Source: Nitrogeniibacter sp050293885 (GTDB taxonomy: Bacteria; Pseudomonadota; Gammaproteobacteria; Burkholderiales; Rhodocyclaceae). From it: 64,000 bases of DNA. Numbering within the stretch: position 1 is the stretch's first letter; every line of letters begins with the position of its first letter. The position numbers and the translations under genes are program-made. The stretch lies in the NCBI GenBank assembly GCA_050293885.1, contig JBNKNO010000006.1, forward strand, positions 1 through 64,000, given 5' to 3'. Of the stretch, positions 59,001 to 64,000 are shown piece after piece. The notes under the pieces were generated by a model. It was not told the origin of the DNA and searched no databases. It saw only the letters and a program-made list of their open reading frames with translations.

Positions 59001-60882
59001 AAAAATAGCTGAAACGCAGCTGCGCATCCATTTCCCAGAACCAGTCGGCGGTACTCGCCGAGAAGTCGCTGAAACGCTGCCTTTCGGTCGCAAGCAAATC
59101 CTGCGCACGCTTGCGCTCGGAGATATCGCGGGCCGAGGCATACAGGAAACGACGCCCATCCAGCACCACGCCCCTGGCGCTGATCTCCACATCGAACACG
59201 CTGCCATCCTTGCGCCGATGTCGTGTTTCAAACGTCCCCCCCTTCTCGATCAGCGCCTGGATGCGATCCTTCAACACCGGGCGCGGAATCTTCGCGTCCC
59301 AGTCCAGTACATTCAGCTGCGCCGTTTCTTCGGGCGTGTACCCCAGCATACGGCTGAAGGACTGGCTGAACTCCTTCACATTGCCCGCTTCATCGAGGAT
59401 GTGGATGCCGTCACTGGCCATATCCAGCAAGGTCTGCAAGCGATCCTTGGCGTTGCGCAGCGGTGAGATATCGAACAGGGTGACCAGATTGAGGCGCTCA
59501 TCGCCGCCCACCACGAACGCCCCTTCACCCAGCACCGTCCGCGTTGCGCCATCCTTGCAACGGATCTGGAACGTCATCGGCTCGAAGGGCTGCCCATTCA
59601 GCGCGCCCTTGACGCGGGTCCGCCATTGCTCGGCGACCTTGGCGCGTTCGTCCGCTTCCGGACACACCTTGAGCCACCAGTCGAGCGTGCTCGGAATGTC
59701 TTCGTGGGTATAGCCGAAAGAGCGCACAAAGGCCGGATTGAGGTAAGTCACGCTATTGTCGCGACCGACCAGCGCCTGCGGCACGGGCGATACTTCGACG
59801 ATGGTACGCAAGCGCTGTTCGCTCTGACTCAAGGCCAGCGCCTTCTCCTTGAGCTCGGTGATGTCCTGCACCGTGCCGATGCCTTCGACCGGGTGTCCAT
59901 GGGCATCGAAACGCACTTCCGCACGTTCTCTGACCCACCTGACCCGACCGTTCGCCACCACCCGGTGCTCGATGTCATAAGGCGCCCCCTGCAATGCCGC
60001 CGCCCACGCGGCCACGACCGCATCGCGGTCATCCGGATGAATGGCGTCAAGGAACACATCCAGCGTCAGCGTGGTCTGCGCGGGCACGCCAAAGATGCGG
60101 AAAGTCTCGTCCGACCAGCTCAACGCATTCGCGTCGACGTCGAGAAACCAGCTCCCGGCATGCGCCACGGCCTGCGCCCGGCGAAGCTCCTCGCTGCGCT
60201 TGCGCAAGGCCTGTTCCGCGCGCCGACGCTCGGAAATGTCGTGAAAGGACACGATGACCCCGTTCATCGCACCGTCGTCGAGCAAGGGTGCCATCACGAG
60301 ACTGACCGGAAAGGCTTCGCCATCGTTGCGAAAAAAGGTCTCTTCGAGACGCCGGCTTTGCCCATCCCGCAGCGTTTGAAAGATGGGGCACGCCTCTTCC
60401 CGGCCGCCCTCGCCGCGAAAGAAACGGTTCGGGCGCGCGCCGATGACATCGGCCTCGTCACACGCCAACATTGTCAGGGCAGCCGGGTTGACGATGACGC
60501 AGACACCGTCACGGTCGAAGCCGATCACCCCCTCACCCAGACTGCGGAGCAGCAAGCCCTCGTGCGCATCCGGCGCACCCGAGGCCATCGGCGAAGGCCG
60601 CGATCGGTCTGCCGATGGCGCGAATCGCCTCCTCGCCAGCCAGAGCGCGAACGCTCCCAGCGCCGCGAGTGCACCGTGACCAATCAACAGGCGATCACGC
60701 TGCGCGGATTCGAACGCGGACAGCCCACCGCCAGACGCGAGCTCGGCGCCCACGATGTCGACCAGATGCCAGTTCCAGAGCAGCGAGATCGACACCATCG
60801 CGAGCCATGCCGTGATCAACGCGACGGCAATTCGCCGCGCGCGAACCGCATGCTGATGGGGCGCTCGAGTGGCCGTCATCAA
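56074..60882 (-). CDS. Multi-PAS hybrid sensor histidine kinase with two receivers and HPt
   Basis: A 1602-aa inner-membrane sensor kinase. Two membrane helices at about 18-40 and 66-86, with a short periplasmic loop between. Six PAS domains from about 108 to 850. HisKA with H877 (MSHEIRTPMN), HATPase with N995 and D1031-T-G-I-G, then REC1 with D1172, REC2 with D1318 and an HPt domain with H1465 (HSLRG). It can run a full internal phosphorelay. The stop overlaps the start of the diguanylate cyclase response regulator, implying a two-gene signalling unit that links an unknown signal to c-di-GMP. Confidence 0.92.
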   Translation of the reverse strand: MMTATRAPHQHAVRARRIAVALITAWLAMVSISLLWNWHLVDIVGAELASGGGLSAFESAQRDRLLIGHGALAALGAFALWLARRRFAPSADRSRPSPMASGAPDAHEGLLLRSLGEGVIGFDRDGVCVIVNPAALTMLACDEADVIGARPNRFFRGEGGREEACPIFQTLRDGQSRRLEETFFRNDGEAFPVSLVMAPLLDDGAMNGVIVSFHDISERRRAEQALRKRSEELRRAQAVAHAGSWFLDVDANALSWSDETFRIFGVPAQTTLTLDVFLDAIHPDDRDAVVAAWAAALQGAPYDIEHRVVANGRVRWVRERAEVRFDAHGHPVEGIGTVQDITELKEKALALSQSEQRLRTIVEVSPVPQALVGRDNSVTYLNPAFVRSFGYTHEDIPSTLDWWLKVCPEADERAKVAEQWRTRVKGALNGQPFEPMTFQIRCKDGATRTVLGEGAFVVGGDERLNLVTLFDISPLRNAKDRLQTLLDMASDGIHILDEAGNVKEFSQSFSRMLGYTPEETAQLNVLDWDAKIPRPVLKDRIQALIEKGGTFETRHRRKDGSVFDVEISARGVVLDGRRFLYASARDISERKRAQDLLATERQRFSDFSASTADWFWEMDAQLRFSYFSENFETIYGLHPDLLLGRTRPELLAQNELNSESEIEAHIEQLWRQEPFRDFEYRVRDAAGGIRWISVSGIPFEDERGEFAGYRGVGRLITRQREAEQAFKQTLDRMEVAASAGIVGIWDWDVVNNQLFWDSAMYHLYGVREADFPGAYEAWVRALHPDDRARVEGDVDAALRGEREYTSEFRVVWPDGTIHYLKAAGKTEFDAHGRALRMTGVNYDLTDQKEVELELAEAKAAAESASRAKSEFMANMSHEIRTPMNAIIGLSELGLGLSGLTPRLQDYLSRIQTSSKALLEIINDILDFSKIEAGRLELDVVDFGLEKTLQSVADLFSARAEEKGVELVFELPPDLPDHLRGDPLRLGQVLINLVGNALKFTERGEVHVSVRLCALAAGPREHVATLGFEVRDTGIGITAAQQARLFEPFQQADGSITRRFGGTGLGLTISRHLVERMGGALKVDSVPGRGSVFGFELALPVSAAGGHEDRAAELSGTRVLVVDDLDSARSAVAGILDAWQCRVTQVASGAAALDALARAAQDAEHAIELVLLDRNMPAMDGIAVARRMREWGQSAGLPVPRVVLMTSADDQEVLTWAKRELHQVAVLTKPVMPARLLDAITSAQRGPQGPSAASRGADRYERAAPIRGAHVLLVEDNDTNQTVARGMLERLGLVVSAAWNGREALDQLAQRDFDVVLMDMHMPEMDGLEACRRIRRQDRLQHLPVIAMTAAVMERDRADCEAAGMNDHIGKPVDQETLLTTLLQWIAPRASRAPLDEAPAAATDLPCPDLGIPGIDSQQALKRMGGALELFHALLRPLPDALGGYVEATCKALEQGLHDDAARHLHSLRGMLGSVGAQQSADLSLSLEKALRGTCDLDVAEGLRALDSQLKTLGEGIRTYLSGLAAASPEGEDRADALDPAAMTALLQALKARDMGALDQFETLYPSLQGRLTGEQTRYLRHAMDRLAFDDAANILAGLGETT

Positions 60883-61260
60883 CGCCCGCTGCTCTGGCGC
60901 ATCACGCGCGTGAATCCATCCCCGTTCATCATCCCGACGTCACCTCTCCAATCGCATCTTTTCTACTGAAAGATGTCTTTGCGCCGTACACACACGCATC
61001 GGCTTCAATCTGCTTCTCTCATGTAACGGATATCGACGGCAAAATTTGAGTGCCAAGCGGGCTCGGTACGCGAACTTCACGGCCGAATAACGACGCACGA
61101 CGTGCCGGGAAACACAAATTAACCCACTCGCGCTCACGCCCCCCTTTCATCACCCACCGCGTGCGCGACAAGGACGTCTCCCCCAAGACTCCGGCGAGCA
61201 CGCCAGGCAGACACACCCGATGCACAACGCTACCATGGGCACGCGCAACGTAAAGTCCCA
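60883..61260. other. 378-bp divergent spacer between the kinase and an unknown secreted protein
   Basis: A 7-bp hairpin (CATCTTT/AAAGATG, 60955-60975) is the only structure seen. A short ORF (61235-61264, MGTRNVKSH) overlaps the TTG start of the next gene. No gene or clear promoter was recognised. Confidence 0.5.
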
Positions 61261-62208
61261 TTGACCGCAACAGCGCATATCGCCAACAAGCAAAACGAAT
61301 CAGAAGACGCCAAGCCATTGCCCGCCCACGACCGCCCACACGCCATTCTCCGGTTTGCAAGCTTGATCGCCGGGCTTCTGCCTGCATGGGCACTGGCCGG
61401 CCCCGCCATTGGTCAGTTCGAGGTCAAGGATCTCGAATCCATCCCCGGCCAGATCCAGCTCCAGTCGCAGAATGCACACATGTTCGGACAGCCGGAACGC
61501 AACTACCGGCACGACAACGCAGAGACCGAGTACGACGACAACACGATCACCAGACAGCGCCACGCGCTCGAGCTCGAGTTCGGCATCACGCCACGCCTCA
61601 AGTCGCGCATCGGCATCGAGTACGAAAAGGAGCGCGTCGACGAACCGGCCAGCCCCGCCCGGGCGGACGCCTTCGATGCCCTGAAGCTGTCCGAATATGG
61701 CGGTGAGCTCATCGTCATCCTCGATCCGATTCAGGACCAGGACTGGGGCTTCGGGCTGGTCACCGAATACGAGCGCCCGACCGACAACGACGAAGCCAGC
61801 ACCCTGCTGGTGGGCGGCATCTTTCAGGCCAACCATGGACGCTGGCGCAACAACGTCAATCTGTATCTGGTGAAGTTTCTCGGCGGCAGTCGCCCCCGCG
61901 ACAGCAAGCTGGACTTTGCCTACGCGTCGCAGTTCGCCTACGTCCTCGACGCGCACTGGCAACTCGCACTGGAAGCCTACGGCACGATAGACCGACTCGG
62001 CGGCAGCGGTTCGCCCAGCGAGGAAGCACGCCGGTTCGGCGACCACGACCAACATCGCGCCGGCCCGCTGCTCTACTACAGCGGCCACCTCGGCGGCGAT
62101 GAGGAAGACGGGGGTGTTGAACTACTGCTCGGTGCCGGCATCTTGATGGGGCTGAACCACAACACGCCGGATACCACCTTCAAGTGGACCGTGGAGGTCG
62201 AATTCTAG
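61261..62208 (+). CDS. Unrecognised secreted, probably outer-membrane protein
   Basis: A 315-aa protein with no ATG near its N-terminus; TTG 61261 is taken as the start and overlaps a short ORF by four bases. A signal-peptide-like segment (RFASLIAGLLPAWALA) ends at about residue 47. The mature part (FEVKDLESIPGQIQLQSQNAHMFGQ...) is rich in alternating strands (GGELIVILD, WGFGLVTEYER, LLVGGIFQ), ending in a C-terminal Phe (VEVEF), as in outer-membrane beta-barrels. It is next to, and divergent from, the multi-PAS kinase. No family was recognised, so the function is unknown. Confidence 0.65.
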   Translation: MTATAHIANKQNESEDAKPLPAHDRPHAILRFASLIAGLLPAWALAGPAIGQFEVKDLESIPGQIQLQSQNAHMFGQPERNYRHDNAETEYDDNTITRQRHALELEFGITPRLKSRIGIEYEKERVDEPASPARADAFDALKLSEYGGELIVILDPIQDQDWGFGLVTEYERPTDNDEASTLLVGGIFQANHGRWRNNVNLYLVKFLGGSRPRDSKLDFAYASQFAYVLDAHWQLALEAYGTIDRLGGSGSPSEEARRFGDHDQHRAGPLLYYSGHLGGDEEDGGVELLLGAGILMGLNHNTPDTTFKWTVEVEF

Positions 62209-62304
62209 CGAGAGGTGTTCGACGCGCCAGACCCTTGGAGCACGTGGCGAAACATCTCCCCGTATCCGGGCAAACCGGCAATCCAAGTCGGAGAGAGTCC
62301 CCGC

Positions 62305-63279
62305 TCAGGCCGCAGCCATGTCGAACGCCAGGCGTACCGCCGCAAACAGGCTGCCGGGATCGGCTTGACCACGCCCCGCCAGGTCGAGCGCCGTGCCGTG
62401 ATCGACCGAGGTACGAATGATGGGCAGGCCCAGGGTGACGTTGACGCCGCCACCAAAGCTCGCGTGCTTGAGCACCGGCAAGCCCTGATCGTGATACATG
62501 GCGAGCACGGCGTCGCCCTGTTCCAGCGAGTGCGGAACAAACAGCGTATCCGCGGGTAGTGGCCCGATCAGCTGCATGCCGGCGGCGCGCAGACGGGCCA
62601 GCACGGGTTCGATGACGTCGATTTCCTCTCGCCCCATGTGCCCGCCCTCGCCCGCGTGGGGATTGAGTCCGGCAACAAGGATGCGTGGCTGCGCCACACC
62701 GAAGCGCGCCTTGAGATCGTGATCGAGAATATGCAGGGTTTCGGCCAGCGCGGTGGGCGTTACCGCCGACGGCACCGCGGACAACGGCAGGTGCGTGGTC
62801 AGCAAGGCGACCCGCAGCCCGCCGCCGACCAGCATCATCACCACGCGGGGCGTGGCCGTGGCCTCGGCAAGGTATTCGGTATGGCCGGAAAAAGGGACGC
62901 CCGCATCGCAGATGATGCCCTTGTGCACCGGCGCCGTGACCATGCCGGCAAACTCGCCGCGCTGGCAACCGTCGATGGCGCGGTCAAGCATGGCGAGCAC
63001 ACAGCGCGCATTTGCGACGTCCAGCGAACCGGCTTGCACGGGGCTGGCCAGTGGCGCGTGCAGAACCTCGAGCGCGCCGGGCGGCGGCGTGACGTCGGCT
63101 TCGTAGGGATGCAGCGCAATGGAAAGACCGAGGTCTGACATGCGTTCGGCGAGCAAGCGCTCATCGGCCAGCACCACCACGCGGCCCGGCCATGCATGCT
63201 CGACGAGCCGCAGACAGAGCTCGGGGCCGATGCCGGCCGGCTCACCGCTGGTGATCGCGAGGACGGGCCGGTCCGACAT
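62305..63279 (-). CDS. pdxA: 4-hydroxythreonine-4-phosphate dehydrogenase
   Basis: A 324-aa protein: AITSGEPAGIGPELCLRL at the start, APVHKGIICDAGVPFSGHTEYLAE in the middle, NPHAGEGGHMGREEIDVI and LAMYHDQGLPVLKH with the metal-binding His residues. All are PdxA hallmarks. Catalyses the third step of the DXP-independent pyridoxal phosphate branch; epd, in the same pathway, is at 27.9 kb. Lies 6 nt downstream of surA on the minus strand, so they form an operon. Confidence 0.96.
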   Translation of the reverse strand: MSDRPVLAITSGEPAGIGPELCLRLVEHAWPGRVVVLADERLLAERMSDLGLSIALHPYEADVTPPPGALEVLHAPLASPVQAGSLDVANARCVLAMLDRAIDGCQRGEFAGMVTAPVHKGIICDAGVPFSGHTEYLAEATATPRVVMMLVGGGLRVALLTTHLPLSAVPSAVTPTALAETLHILDHDLKARFGVAQPRILVAGLNPHAGEGGHMGREEIDVIEPVLARLRAAGMQLIGPLPADTLFVPHSLEQGDAVLAMYHDQGLPVLKHASFGGGVNVTLGLPIIRTSVDHGTALDLAGRGQADPGSLFAAVRLAFDMAAA

Positions 63280-63285
63280 GCCAGC

Positions 63286-64000
63286 CTACTCGACGTCCTC
63301 GAGCCGGTACTCGACGAAGGCGCTGCTGATCAGTTGACGAATCCAGTCCTCGAAGGCCGCTTCTGCCTTTTGCTGGCGCAAGGTGTTGCGTGCGACGGCG
63401 CGTTTGCGCTTGTCGGAGACATCTTCCTTGCGTCGCTCTTCGACACGAATCAGATGCCAGCCGAACGGCGACTTCACCGGCTCGCTCAGTTCGCCCGGCT
63501 GCAAGGCATTCATGGCGTGCTCGAACTGAGGCACCGTATCGCCCGGATAGACCCAACCGATATCACCGCCTTTTGCCGCCGACAGATCGGCCGAATTGGC
63601 ACGCGCCAACTCTTCGAAAGACTCGCCGTTGACAATGCGTGTGCGCAGCGTCTCCAGACGCTTGCGCGCATCGTCGTCAGACACCAGCTCGGAGGTCTTG
63701 ATGAGGATATGGCTCACATGCGTCTGCTCGACAAGGGCGTCGCCGCTCTGCGATTTACGCATTTCGTTGAACTTGAACAGATGGAAGCCGGCGGCACTGC
63801 GCAGCACCGGCGACACATCACCCGGACGCATCGATTGCACTGCCTGGGCAAACAAGCCGGGAATGGCGTTGGGCGGGCGCCAGCCGAGATCGCCTCCCTG
63901 CAGAGCATCCGGCGCGTTGGAGACTTCGGCCGCAACGGCGGCGAAGTCCTCGCCGGCCAGAATGCGCTCGCGCACTTGCGCCGCTTGCTGTGCAAGCGCC
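63286..64000 (-). CDS. surA: Periplasmic chaperone/peptidyl-prolyl isomerase SurA (partial)
   Basis: The 3' part of surA (about 238 codons) runs off the right window end. Two parvulin (rotamase) domains are seen: part of the first (FAAVAAEVSNAPDALQGGDLGW) and a complete second (VSHILIKTSELVSDDDARKRL ... GGDIGWVYPGDTVPQFEHAM). SurA escorts outer-membrane proteins across the periplasm. An internal GTG (63975) is not the start. Usual order lptD-surA-pdxA-ksgA; lptD should be just beyond the window. Confidence 0.94.
   Translation of the reverse strand, partial: ALAQQAAQVRERILAGEDFAAVAAEVSNAPDALQGGDLGWRPPNAIPGLFAQAVQSMRPGDVSPVLRSAAGFHLFKFNEMRKSQSGDALVEQTHVSHILIKTSELVSDDDARKRLETLRTRIVNGESFEELARANSADLSAAKGGDIGWVYPGDTVPQFEHAMNALQPGELSEPVKSPFGWHLIRVEERRKEDVSDKRKRAVARNTLRQQKAEAAFEDWIRQLISSAFVEYRLEDVE

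Overview
The window is high-GC, gene-dense chromosomal DNA of a betaproteobacterium. The best guess is Rhodocyclales (Azoarcus/Thauera/Denitromonas-like). This rests on the mix of a Calvin-cycle/glycolysis gene string (phosphoribulokinase, transketolase, gap, epd, pgk, pyk, class II fba) leading to purC, a type IV minor-pilin operon in betaproteobacterial style, the ksgA-pdxA-surA group, and many DUF4212/VC_2705 and DUF3422 type genes. No ribosomal RNA, phage, insertion sequence or CRISPR array was seen, and no RuBisCO gene lies in the window. The genus cannot be fixed from the sequence alone.

Layout. 1-7.3 kb: tRNA-Thr(CGT) on the minus strand, then a minor-pilin operon fimT-pilV-pilW-pilX-pilY1-(pilY2-like)-pilE. 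pilW carries a 99-N gap flanked by a 78-bp exact duplicate, which is probably an assembly artefact. 7.5-16.5 kb: a REC-DUF3369-GGDEF-EAL protein, a nucleoside-gate membrane protein, an LrgA/LrgB pair, two DUF4212 small subunits with one VC_2705-type sodium:solute symporter, a UspA protein and a MscS channel. 16.5-22.7 kb: YidB-like protein, rpiA, phoU, yggX, argA, a double-domain PPK2 (polyphosphate:AMP phosphotransferase) and rsmE.

22.8-40.6 kb: central carbon block with an inositol-monophosphatase-family phosphatase, phosphoribulokinase, transketolase, two GAPDH-family genes (gap, epd), pgk, then after an inserted segment pyk and fba. The inserted segment (30.3-37.9 kb) holds a small ribbon-helix-helix regulator with three direct-repeat operator-like iterons and a six-gene hyfB-C-E-F-G-I operon. 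The large subunit of this hydrogenase-4-like complex has lost all four nickel-binding cysteines, and no ferredoxin-type subunit is encoded beside it. It therefore looks like an energy-converting-hydrogenase-related (Ehr-type) ion-pumping complex rather than a hydrogenase, and is the most interesting system in the window.

40.6-54.9 kb: a GC-rich tandem palindromic repeat block, a GGCT-like protein, DUF3422, an MBOAT/SGNH O-acetylation pair, purC, DUF2189, oligopeptidase A, exonuclease III, an alpha/beta hydrolase, a Crp/Fnr regulator, a haem-c-type chemoreceptor (CxxCH), a DUF2892 protein under a perfect Crp-like palindrome, and ksgA. 55-64 kb: a diguanylate cyclase response regulator translationally coupled to a 1602-aa multi-PAS hybrid kinase, an unrecognised secreted/outer-membrane protein, then pdxA and surA (cut by the window end). 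The signalling block sits inside the usual surA-pdxA-ksgA neighbourhood.
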